From a bacterium (lineage in GTDB: Bacteria; Hinthialibacterota; Hinthialibacteria; Hinthialibacterales; Hinthialibacteraceae), in the NCBI GenBank assembly GCA_016125385.1, contig WGLV01000013.1, forward strand, positions 90,006 to 154,005: DNA of 64,000 bases. The letters run 5' to 3'. Of the stretch, positions 27,527-36,014 are shown piece by piece. The translations under genes were made by a program, and so were the position numbers. The first letter of the stretch is position 1; each line of letters begins with the position of its first letter. A model generated the notes under the pieces. The model saw only the letters and a list, made by a program, of their open reading frames with translations. It ran no database searches and was not told where the DNA came from.

Positions 27527-28404
27527 CGGGTGGACCGTTCTTCCTGACGCGGCGCCATCGCGCGCTCATACGCCCAGCGCGCGCGGTACGAGCTGCGTAC
27601 CAGCGGCCCTGACAACACCGCCGCGAAGCCCAGACTCTCGCCGAAACGCTCGTACTCGGCGAACTCTTCGCGCGAGACGACCCGGTCGACTTCGGCGTTG
27701 CGTTTGGAGGGGCGCATGTACTGCCCCACAGTGAGAATATCGCATCCCGTCGCGCGCATGGCGGCGATGGCGTCGAACATCTCTTCTTTTGATTCGCCCA
27801 GCCCCACAATGATTCCGCTTTTGGTGACGAAACCTCGTTCGTGAGCCCGGCGCAACACCTCCAGCGAAGTTTCCCACTTCGACCAGGGTTGAATCGACGG
27901 GTAAAGACGCGGCACGGTTTCTACGTTGTGGTTGAGTACGTCCGGTTTCGCTTCGAGAACCGCGTCAAGCGCTTCAACGTCGCCGCAAAAATCGGGAATC
28001 AACACTTCGATCAGACACTGAGGCCGCCGCGCGCGCGTCTCGCGAATGGTTTCGGCGAAGATCGACGCGCCGCCATCGGTCAGTTCATCACGATTAACGG
28101 AAGTAATCACCGCGTAATTCACGCCCAGCTCATCGATAGCCGACGCAACACGAACGGGCTCATCGCGGTCGACTTCAAGCGGACGGCCGTGCTGGACGGC
28201 GCAAAAGCGGCACGAACGCGTACAGATGTTGCCCAGCAGCATGAATGTGGCGGTGCGTTCGCCCCAGCATTCGCCCAGATTGGGGCAACGCGCGCTCTGG
28301 CAAACCGTATGCAGATCCTTACCCTCGACGATCTTGAGCACATCGTCGTACGCGGGACCGCCGGGCAATCTCAACCGGACTTTGGGAGTGGGAGCGATCG
28401 GCAT
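27523..28404 (-). CDS. lipA: Lipoyl synthase
   Basis: 293 residues. It inserts two sulfurs into octanoyl groups on lipoyl domains. The auxiliary cluster cysteines C35, C40, C46 (CQSARCPNLGEC) and the radical SAM cysteines C61, C65, C68 (CTRSCRFC) are all present. RSSYRA near the C-terminus holds the conserved Ser ligand of the auxiliary cluster. It is preceded by lipB and the lipoyl-domain gene on the same strand, and followed by the overlapping vanZ gene, so a four-gene unit is likely. Confidence 0.95.
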   Translation of the reverse strand: MPIAPTPKVRLRLPGGPAYDDVLKIVEGKDLHTVCQSARCPNLGECWGERTATFMLLGNICTRSCRFCAVQHGRPLEVDRDEPVRVASAIDELGVNYAVITSVNRDELTDGGASIFAETIRETRARRPQCLIEVLIPDFCGDVEALDAVLEAKPDVLNHNVETVPRLYPSIQPWSKWETSLEVLRRAHERGFVTKSGIIVGLGESKEEMFDAIAAMRATGCDILTVGQYMRPSKRNAEVDRVVSREEFAEYERFGESLGFAAVLSGPLVRSSYRARWAYERAMAPRQEERSTR

Positions 28405-28482
28405 TCGTTTCTCGCAATGTTGGCTTCAGCGGTGAATTTCACCGCGTTTGTTAACAGTATACCCGATGTTAAACCACGCCTC

Positions 28483-29145
28483 TCAGGCGGCGGATTCCTT
28501 GTCGAGATACTCGGGCAGGCGTTCCAGCGCCAGCGCTTCCATGCGGTCCGCCACGTCCCATAATGACGACACCGGACGAACGGCTTCCTCCTGCAGCGAG
28601 GTGACGTGCAGGTTGGGCATTCCACACGGGACGATGCCTGAAAACGGATCGTGTTGAGGCGAGACATTGAGCGACAGGCCATGATAAGAAAAACCCTTGC
28701 GCACGCGAACGCCCACGAAACCGATTTTGCGATGGTCGACCCACGCGCCTGACTTACCCTCGATCCGCTGGACCTTCACGCCGTAACGCTCACTCAGGCC
28801 GATCATCAGGTCTTCAAGAAAACGCAGGTGACCATGAACGGTCACGCCCCGCGCGCGCAAATTGATGATGGGATACACCACCAGCTGACCGGGACCATGA
28901 TAGGTGACTTTTCCGCCGCGCGGCGATTCATGAATCGTGATCCCCTGGCTGGCGTAATATTCGATCGGCTGAAGCAGGTCTCCGGGTTCGGCCGCCGACC
29001 CCAGCGTGATGGTGGGGGGGTGTTCACACAAAATCAGGGCTTCTTCACCGTTTGAAACCCTCTCTTCCTGGCGGTGCGAAGCCTCTTCATACGACAGGTC
29101 CTGCGTCCAGCGCAGAACGGGAATTTCAGCGAAACGATCCGGCAT
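28483..29145 (-). CDS. lipB: Octanoyltransferase
   Basis: 220 residues. LipB moves octanoate from acyl carrier protein to lipoyl-domain lysines. PRGGKVTYHGPGQLVVYP, KSGAWVDHRKIGFVGVRV with the catalytic Lys, and the active-site Cys in VPCGM are intact. AAGGAG nine bases upstream makes ATG 29145 the start. It lies 78 bases before lipA and 36 bases after the lipoyl-domain gene. Confidence 0.95.
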   Translation of the reverse strand: MPDRFAEIPVLRWTQDLSYEEASHRQEERVSNGEEALILCEHPPTITLGSAAEPGDLLQPIEYYASQGITIHESPRGGKVTYHGPGQLVVYPIINLRARGVTVHGHLRFLEDLMIGLSERYGVKVQRIEGKSGAWVDHRKIGFVGVRVRKGFSYHGLSLNVSPQHDPFSGIVPCGMPNLHVTSLQEEAVRPVSSLWDVADRMEALALERLPEYLDKESAA

Positions 29146-29181
29146 CAATCCTGGCTCCTTGCGTCGTGCGTTCGACCGCCT

Positions 29182-29463
29182 TTACGCGCCGGGGCGCTGG
29201 GCGAGCATGGCCTCGGCGTCTTCGCCGGGCTTGCCGATAACCGCGATTACGGCGCCGGCGGGCAGTTCTTCACCCACCGAGGCGACGATTTTAAGCAGCG
29301 TACCGCTCTCCAGCGCTTCGAGCTCCATGGCGGCTTTGTCGGTTTCGATCTCGGCGATGGCGTCGCCTTCTTCAACCGCGTCGCCTTCCTGTTTGAGCCA
29401 GTTCAGCAGCTTGGCGGTGACCATGGTATCGCTCAATTTCGGCATTTCGAGAACCGTCGCCAT
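29182..29463 (-). CDS. Free-standing E2-type lipoyl-domain protein
   Basis: 93 residues that make a single complete lipoyl domain. MPKLSDTMVTAKLLNWLKQE is the opening of the 2-oxoacid dehydrogenase E2 lipoyl domain; the modified lysine is K43 in EIETDKAAME; GTLLKIVASVGEELPAGAV closes the sandwich. A short Glu/Ala tail and a stop follow, with no peripheral-subunit or catalytic domain. It is the first gene of the run with lipB, lipA and vanZ. In sequence it is not GcvH- or biotin-carrier-like. It may be the substrate of the local LipB/LipA pair, or the leftover N-terminus of an E2 gene. No E1 or E3 gene is near. Confidence 0.88.
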   Translation of the reverse strand: MATVLEMPKLSDTMVTAKLLNWLKQEGDAVEEGDAIAEIETDKAAMELEALESGTLLKIVASVGEELPAGAVIAVIGKPGEDAEAMLAQRPGA

Positions 29464-29533
29464 GCGTAATCTCTCCTCAATAACCCGGTGAATTTTCGTT
29501 TTTTGCTGGAACGCGAGGTGAAAAAATCGTTGC

Positions 29534-29561
29534 TTGACACGAAGGGCTGGTTCACTATGAT
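29534..29561 (+). promoter_or_regulatory. Candidate sigma-70 promoter for dnaE
   Basis: TTGACA at 29534-29539 (perfect -35), 16 bases, then TATGAT at 29556-29561. The ATG of dnaE is about 107 bases downstream, which leaves a sizeable leader. Confidence 0.65.
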
Positions 29562-29668
29562 AACCTCAATTCCGAATTTTTCGAGCGTCGCCGGCGCGAT
29601 TCATTTCCTGTTGTTTCAGGATCGGTTGAGGAAAAATCAAAGCGCAAGCTTCTGATTTTCATACTTTT

Positions 29669-32600
29669 ATGTCAACTTCTTCCTTCGTCCATCTTCACGT
29701 CCACTCCGAGTACAGCCTGCTCGACGGGGCCTGCCGTCTCAAAGAGCTGGTTAAACAGGCCAAGTCATTGAATATGTCACACTTGGCGCTGACCGATCAC
29801 GGCGTGATGCATGGTTCGCTTGAATTTTACAAAATGGCGAAAGCCGAGGGGATCCAGCCCATTCTGGGCATGGAAGCCTACATGGCGCCCCATAGCCGCC
29901 ACGACAAAAGCGGCGGACGCGACACCTCCATCGACGACCGGTCCGACAAAACCAGTTTCCATCTCGTCCTGCTCGCGAAGGATTTTACCGGGTATCAGAA
30001 CCTGATGCGCCTCGCCTCCATCGCCCAGCTGGAGGGCTTTTACTACAAACCGCGCATCGACCGCGAAATATTGCGCGAGTATTCAGAAGGGCTGATCGGT
30101 CTTTCGGCGTGCCTCAAGGGCGAAGTGGCGAACGCCATTCTTGAAGATAACTACGAACTCGCCCGCAAAAACGCGAAAGACTATCTCTCCATTTTCGATG
30201 AAGGCAATTTCTACCTCGAAGTACAACCCAACGGCCTGATCGAACAGGACATCGTCAACAAGGGACTGCGCGAGTTATCAAAAGAGCTTTCTATTCCCCT
30301 GGTGGCGACCACCGACGTGCATTATCTGAATCCCGAAGGCGCGAAAACGCAGGATTGCCTGATCTGTATCGGTACCAAGAAGACGCTCTCCGACCCGAAC
30401 CGGCTCAAACTTTCCACCCAGGAGCTCTACCTCAAGTCGGGCGAAAAGATGACCGAACAGTTCCCCGATTTCGCCGACGCGGTCGAAAATACCCGGCTGG
30501 TGGCCGAGCAGTGCAACCTCGCGTTCAGTTACGACGGCTCCAAGCTCATCATGCCGTCGTTCGACATCCCTGAAGATGAAGAATCGCACGAAGATTACCT
30601 GCGCAACCTGGTGTACAAGGGAGCGAAAGAACGCTACGGCGAAGTTACGGAAGAAATCGCCGCGCGGATCGAAAAAGAACTTGAAGTCATCCTCGGGCAG
30701 GACTTCACCGGTTACTTTCTCATCGTTTGGGATTACATCAATTTCGCGCGGGAAAAGAAAATCTCCGTGGGGCCGGGGCGCGGATCGGCGGCGGGCTCGG
30801 TGGTGGCCTACTGTCTCTACATTACCGACATCGACCCCATCAAATACAACCTGCTGTTCGAACGCTTTCTCAATCCCGAACGCATCTCGCCGCCTGATAT
30901 CGACACCGACTTTTCCGACAAGCGGCGTGAAGAAGTCATCCGCTACGTGCAGGAGAAATACGGTCACGACCGCGTCGCCCAGATCTGCACCTTCGGCACC
31001 ATCGGCGCCAAAAACGCCGTGCGCGATGTGGCCCGCGTCATGGGCCTGCCCGCCGCCGAGGGCGACCGCATCGCCAAATTGATTCCCGACGGGCTGGGCG
31101 TCACGCTCAGTCAGGCCCTGGAAGATGTTCCCGAATTAAAAAAACTGCGCGATCAGGACAGCATCCATCAGGAGTTGTTCCGCCACGCGCTCGCCGTCGA
31201 AGGCATGGTGCGCCAGACCTCGACGCACGCCGCCGGCGTCATCATCGCGCCCGACGCGCTGTACAAGTTCACCCCGCTGATGCGCGGCGCCAACAAAGAC
31301 GAAGACGTCGCGACCCAGTATGAAATGAAGTCGCTGGAGACCATCGGCCTGCTCAAGATGGACTTTCTCGGCCTCAAAAACCTCTCCGTCATCGACGGCG
31401 CGGTCGAGATCATCCGCGAGCGCTACCAGCCCGATTTCGACATCAACGACATCCCGATGGATGACGAAAAGACCTATGAGCTGTTGTGCCGCGCCAAAAC
31501 CAACGGCGTGTTCCAGCTCGAATCGACCGGCATCAAAGAAGTGTTGCGCAAGCTCGAACCGCGCTATTTCACCGACGTGGTGGCGCTGCTCGCGCTCTAC
31601 CGCCCCGGCCCGCTGGGCAGCGGCATGGTCGACGACTTCATCAACCGGCGTCACGGGCGCGCCGAGATCGTCTACGACCACCCTTCGCTCGAACCGATTC
31701 TGAAAGAGACCTACGGCATCATTCTCTATCAGGAACAGGTCATGCAGATCGCTAATGCCATCGGCGGCTTCACCCTCGGCCAGGCCGATATCATGCGCCG
31801 CGCGATGGGCAAGAAAAAAGAAGACCTGTTGCGCAAGATGGAAGATGAATTCAACGAGGGAGCGAAAAAGAAAAACGTCCCCCTCGCCACCGCGCAGCGC
31901 CTGTGGAACCTGATATTCAAATTCGCGGGCTACGGCTTTAACAAGTCGCACAGCGCCGCCTACGCCGTCGTCACCTACCGCACAGCCTACTTGAAGGCGA
32001 ATTTTCCCGACGCGTTTCTCGCCTCGCTGCTCACCACCGATATGGGCGATTCGAACAAGGTGGTGAAATACCGCGGCGACTGCAACGATCTGGGCATCGC
32101 CCTGCTGCCCCCCGACATCAACGAATCGAACGAAAACTTCACCGCCACCGACGAAGGCATCCGCTTCGGATTGGCGGCCATTAAAAGCGTGGGCGTGGGC
32201 GCGGTGCGCGCCATCATTTACGAGCGCACGCGCAACGGCGCGTTCAAATCACTCGACGATTTCTGCACTCGGCTGGTGGGCGGCGCCATCACCAAGGCGG
32301 TGATCGAGAGCCTGATCCGGGTGGGCGCGTTCGACTCGTTCAACCAGACGCGCGCCACCATGATCGCCGCGTACCCCAACACGCTGGAACGCATTCAGGG
32401 CGAGATGCACGACCGCGCCATCGGACAGGATTCGCTCTTCGGCGATTTCGGCGACGAACCCGAGCCGGATGACGCCCCCGCCGCCGAAGACCTGCCCGAA
32501 CTGGAAACGAAGGAAATTCTGAGCGATGAAAAACGCCTGCTGGGCTTCTGGCTCAGCGGCCATCCCCTGATGGATTATCAGGCGGAGATCGAACTCTTCG

Positions 32601-33244
32601 CCACCCATCAGGCGGGGCCTCTCAACGAACAGGAAGAACTGGGCGCGGTGAGGCTGCTCGGCATCGTCAATGAACTGAAAAAGAAGAAAACGCGCAACAA
32701 CGACCGCATGGCGGTTTTTGTGCTCGCCGACATGAGCGGCGAAGTCGAAGTGGCGGTCATGCCCAACCTGCTTGAAAAATGCGAACACCTGTTGAAAGAC
32801 GATGAGGTCGTCGTGCTGGAGGGTCAGGCCAGCCATCGCGGCGATCAAGTCTCGGTACGCGCCGACCGGCTACTGACGATGGACGAATGCTGGCGGCAAT
32901 CGGTGCGCGAGATGCAGCTCTACGTCACCCCGGAACGCTTCGACGAGCAACGCATGATGCAGCTCAAGGGCCGGCTGCTGGGGTCGAGCGGCTCCGTGCC
33001 GGTGGTGATGTTCATCAAGGTTCCTGAACTGGGCACGGTCAAATACGAATTGGAACAGTCGTTCAACATCGAACCCAGCCGCGACCTCAAAACCGCGCTG
33101 GAAGAGATTCTTGAATCGGGTTCGGTGCGCTTCGCCGGCGGCGGCATGCCGCGCGCCAGCGCGGGCGGCAATGGGCGCGGTTACGGCAACGGCCGCGGGT
33201 ATAACGGCGGCCCACGCCGCAATGGCAACGGCGGCAACGGATAA
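29669..33244 (+). CDS. dnaE: DNA polymerase III alpha subunit
   Basis: 1191 residues, the replicative polymerase. A PHP domain opens the protein (HLHVHSEYSLLDG, residues 8-20). The catalytic Asp pair lies in PDIDTDF at about 409-415, with GPGRGSAAGSVVAYC just before it. HhH and OB-fold regions (DMSGEVEVAVMP, about 1030) are in place. The last 40 residues are unusual: Gly/Asn/Arg-rich (GGNGRGYGNGRGYNGGP), low complexity, and absent from typical DnaE. No Shine-Dalgarno site precedes the ATG. The stop overlaps the next gene by one base (TAATG). Confidence 0.96.
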   Translation: MSTSSFVHLHVHSEYSLLDGACRLKELVKQAKSLNMSHLALTDHGVMHGSLEFYKMAKAEGIQPILGMEAYMAPHSRHDKSGGRDTSIDDRSDKTSFHLVLLAKDFTGYQNLMRLASIAQLEGFYYKPRIDREILREYSEGLIGLSACLKGEVANAILEDNYELARKNAKDYLSIFDEGNFYLEVQPNGLIEQDIVNKGLRELSKELSIPLVATTDVHYLNPEGAKTQDCLICIGTKKTLSDPNRLKLSTQELYLKSGEKMTEQFPDFADAVENTRLVAEQCNLAFSYDGSKLIMPSFDIPEDEESHEDYLRNLVYKGAKERYGEVTEEIAARIEKELEVILGQDFTGYFLIVWDYINFAREKKISVGPGRGSAAGSVVAYCLYITDIDPIKYNLLFERFLNPERISPPDIDTDFSDKRREEVIRYVQEKYGHDRVAQICTFGTIGAKNAVRDVARVMGLPAAEGDRIAKLIPDGLGVTLSQALEDVPELKKLRDQDSIHQELFRHALAVEGMVRQTSTHAAGVIIAPDALYKFTPLMRGANKDEDVATQYEMKSLETIGLLKMDFLGLKNLSVIDGAVEIIRERYQPDFDINDIPMDDEKTYELLCRAKTNGVFQLESTGIKEVLRKLEPRYFTDVVALLALYRPGPLGSGMVDDFINRRHGRAEIVYDHPSLEPILKETYGIILYQEQVMQIANAIGGFTLGQADIMRRAMGKKKEDLLRKMEDEFNEGAKKKNVPLATAQRLWNLIFKFAGYGFNKSHSAAYAVVTYRTAYLKANFPDAFLASLLTTDMGDSNKVVKYRGDCNDLGIALLPPDINESNENFTATDEGIRFGLAAIKSVGVGAVRAIIYERTRNGAFKSLDDFCTRLVGGAITKAVIESLIRVGAFDSFNQTRATMIAAYPNTLERIQGEMHDRAIGQDSLFGDFGDEPEPDDAPAAEDLPELETKEILSDEKRLLGFWLSGHPLMDYQAEIELFATHQAGPLNEQEELGAVRLLGIVNELKKKKTRNNDRMAVFVLADMSGEVEVAVMPNLLEKCEHLLKDDEVVVLEGQASHRGDQVSVRADRLLTMDECWRQSVREMQLYVTPERFDEQRMMQLKGRLLGSSGSVPVVMFIKVPELGTVKYELEQSFNIEPSRDLKTALEEILESGSVRFAGGGMPRASAGGNGRGYGNGRGYNGGPRRNGNGGNG

Positions 33245-34608
33245 TGCGCGCGGTGCTCGCCCTGACAATCTCTTTCGTTGCGGTGTGGCTCACCGCCTGC
33301 TCATCCAAACCGGATGCGCCCTCCGCTTCCGCGCGATCCAATACCACCTACGTTGAAATCTTTCACGACGTATCACCCGATAAACTGAATGGTCTCAGCA
33401 TTTCGCCCGATTATCTGCGCGACGTATTGCGCATGATCGAACTGGGCGGGCGTAAAACCATCTTCGCCAGCCTGCTCGCCGAATGGATCAAGCAGGGCGT
33501 CATCCCTGACAACGATTCCATCGTTCTCTGCTTCGACGACGGCGAACCGGGCGCACTCGATTACGCGGAACCCATCCTTCGCGAGTTCGGCATGCAAGCC
33601 ACGGCGTTCGTGTTCACCAGTGGAATCGATGACGGACGCCCGCGGCACATGGGGTGGGACGATCTGCTTCAGCTCGTCGCGCGCGGCGCCTGGGAAGTTC
33701 ACTCCCACAGCCATACGCACCCCATTCTGTACCAGCAGAGCGATGACGCGATTCGAGAGGAGCTGATCACCTCGCTCGACAGGCTTCAGCGCCACGATCT
33801 CGCGTTATACGCTCCCCTGTTCGCGTATCCCAGCGGGACCAACGACCCGCGCGTTCAACAGGCGGTTCGCGACGCGGGGTATTTCGCCGCCTTCAAAGCC
33901 GGCCCCATCCCCTCCGCCACGTCCGGCGCCGACCTCTTCGCGATTCCCCGCAATACCATCACCCAGTTTTACGATCAGGATTTAATCTGCCGCAAGCTCG
34001 GAGTCGATCTGAAAGAAATCCGCAAAAAACTCATCATTCTTGAAGAATCGGAAGGCTCATTCGACGGCGGCTGGAGCCAGATCCAGTGCACTCCCGACGC
34101 GCCTCGCGGCCAGCATGGCAAAGGGTACGCCGCGTCAAAAGCCGGGAACGCAAAATGGCAAGTGGAAATCGAAATTCAGGAGGCGGGATTTTATGCGATC
34201 GGTATCTGGCTTCCCCCGATCGGCATGAAAGACGCTCCCTTTGAACTGCGCATTCAGCAAGAAGGTCTGGACGGCTCGTTCAAAAACGAATCGCTCCCCG
34301 GCGTTCGGAACGGCTGGAACCGGCTTGGCGGCCTCGACCTGAATGCCGGAAAACTCACGCTATCCATACAATCGCTTGGCGAACAGCCTCTCATACTCGA
34401 CGCCGTTCGCCTCATGCGAACGGAAGAGCCGCGCCCCCGGAGGCGGCTTCTCAATAATCACAACCCCGCGCTCCGCCGCACCACGCGCATCGTTTCTTCA
34501 TGCCGTGCGGCGACTTTCTCCATCGCGGCGGCCAGATATCTCGCCGCGCCCTCGGGATCGCGATACGCCTTCATCACCCGATCGGCGATTTGCGAGCCTT
34601 CGGTTTGA
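33244..34608 (+). CDS. Polysaccharide deacetylase (CE4) lipoprotein, C-terminus probably frameshifted
   Basis: 454 residues as read. A lipoprotein signal ends in LTAC (C19). The NodB/CE4 core shows FDDG (97-100) and HSHTHP, giving the Asp-His-His zinc triad, and LFAYPSGTNDPRVQQAV. A beta domain of golvesin or carbohydrate-binding type follows (SIQSLGEQPLILDAVRLMR, about 378-397). After that the frame runs 151 bases into the antisense of the pyruvyl transferase gene. A one-base change in the CCCCC run near 34435 would shift to TAA 34455-34457, exactly abutting that gene. It probably modifies a surface or peptidoglycan-like glycan. ATG 33244 overlaps the dnaE stop. Confidence 0.75.
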   Translation: MRAVLALTISFVAVWLTACSSKPDAPSASARSNTTYVEIFHDVSPDKLNGLSISPDYLRDVLRMIELGGRKTIFASLLAEWIKQGVIPDNDSIVLCFDDGEPGALDYAEPILREFGMQATAFVFTSGIDDGRPRHMGWDDLLQLVARGAWEVHSHSHTHPILYQQSDDAIREELITSLDRLQRHDLALYAPLFAYPSGTNDPRVQQAVRDAGYFAAFKAGPIPSATSGADLFAIPRNTITQFYDQDLICRKLGVDLKEIRKKLIILEESEGSFDGGWSQIQCTPDAPRGQHGKGYAASKAGNAKWQVEIEIQEAGFYAIGIWLPPIGMKDAPFELRIQQEGLDGSFKNESLPGVRNGWNRLGGLDLNAGKLTLSIQSLGEQPLILDAVRLMRTEEPRPRRRLLNNHNPALRRTTRIVSSCRAATFSIAAARYLAAPSGSRYAFITRSAICEPSV

Positions 34609-35721
34609 TCGATTTCAAACACCCAGTCATCCAGCCCAATGTCGTAATACATTTGTCCCTTGATGGTGTCTTCGGGCTGCCGAACGTATAAACATGGCGT
34701 TCCCTGCGACGCCGCGATGATGGGTGAATGACACTCAAGGCTGATTACGGCGAACGCGCGGCGATATACCGACGCCGCTTCATTGGGAAGCCAGTACGTC
34801 TCTCTCAGCACGACGTGATCTTTCACGTCATCGGGCAGCGGATCGAACAGCAGCGGACGCAGCAGATCGATCTGGTAGGTCATTTCCGGACAAAGCAAAA
34901 CCCGGCCGCCCGTTTCACGCACCCAGCGGACGATCGCCTCGCGCAGTTTGGCGTGATCGATTTCTTTATACTTTTCATTCACCGTCATGACCTGGTGAAT
35001 TTTTTCGTCGCTCCAGTTCACCTTTTTCAACAGATGGTACGGCGTATACCGAAGGCGGGGCACAACGCAGACAAAGCGCTTCTCGCCAAGTTGATTGCGT
35101 TTTAGAAAATCGGCGGCTCGTTCTTCATCAAGCGACGTCATAGCGAACACCGCATCGGGAGTAAAACCGAGCTCGGCCGCCTTGACGCCCGCTTCGTTCA
35201 GATTGGCTACCGATTTCGTTTCACGGCAATACACGAACGACGCGCCATCCAGCAGAGCGCGCAGGTCCTCCGATACGCTCGACGCCGTCACGCCATAAAC
35301 GCCGTACGGTTTACCCGTCACGCCATGCCGTCATCTGGCGCTGGGCGATCACGCCCGGCCCTGAACCGTGCAAAAAGAGATCGGCTCGTTCCCACGCCCG
35401 GCTGAGTTCATTCGACGCCGGCTTTCCATCACCGCCAACGGAGCCGTACACGATCTCAACATCTGGAAAATCGGCGGCGATCATGGCGGTTTCATCTTCG
35501 CCCGCGTCGGCGGGCCAGAAGATCACTCTCGCGTCCGGCGCATACCGGCGCAACAGCGCCAGCATCCCCAGCGTATGCGCCACGTCGCCGATGTTGATGC
35601 GCTGCCATCCCGAACGAAGAAGAATGGTTCCAGCAGCCTCCGCCGAGCGGGCGGCTCCGCCGCTGAACCCCGACGCCGCGATGAACTGAAGAAACGTTCT
35701 TCGTTGTATAAACCCGTTCAT
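34458..35721 (-). pseudogene. Polysaccharide pyruvyl transferase, Tat leader, frameshifted
   Basis: Two overlapping frames encode one protein. The upstream part (from ATG 35721) starts with a Tat-type signal (RRTFLQFIAASGFSGG) and continues through NIGDVAHTLGM and DLFLHGSGPG to MTAWRDG, then stops. The downstream part continues with GKPYGVYGVTASSV and ends at 34458. Removing one G from the GGG near 35312 joins them without a gap (WRDGKPYG). The family transfers pyruvate from phosphoenolpyruvate to polysaccharide sugars. The rest of the sequence is well conserved, so this may be a recent mutation or a sequencing error. A Tat signal on this family is atypical. Confidence 0.8.
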
Positions 35722-35801
35722 CCGATCGCTCACTTTCGTATGGATTTCAGACTGCATTACACGCCGCTGATGCACGCGCCATGAACGTGTACAATACGCC
35801 C

Positions 35802-36014
35802 ATGCCCTGGTTAACCATTACGTGCCCATATTGCGCCGCGACGATTCCCTTGAGCGCCGACCGTTGTCCCCGGTGCCGCTCGATCATTCCCCATGAAGCG
35901 GGCGATCGGGTGCGCAACCGATTTTTCGCTTCGCTGATCGCCCTGTTCTTCTTACTCGTTCTTCTCGTTCTCGGCGGGTGCGGCTGGCTGTTCTACAACT
36001 GGTTCACCGGCTGA
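35802..36014 (+). CDS. Zinc-ribbon membrane protein
   Basis: 70 residues from ATG 35802 (ATG 35781 would add seven). Two CxxC knuckles (CPYC and CPRC) form a zinc ribbon, followed by a single hydrophobic helix (FFASLIALFFLLVLLVLGGC). Such proteins are common but have no defined role. It overlaps the end of the convergent minus-strand gene by 63 bases. No ribosome site stands out, so the start is uncertain. Confidence 0.55.
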   Translation: MPWLTITCPYCAATIPLSADRCPRCRSIIPHEAGDRVRNRFFASLIALFFLLVLLVLGGCGWLFYNWFTG

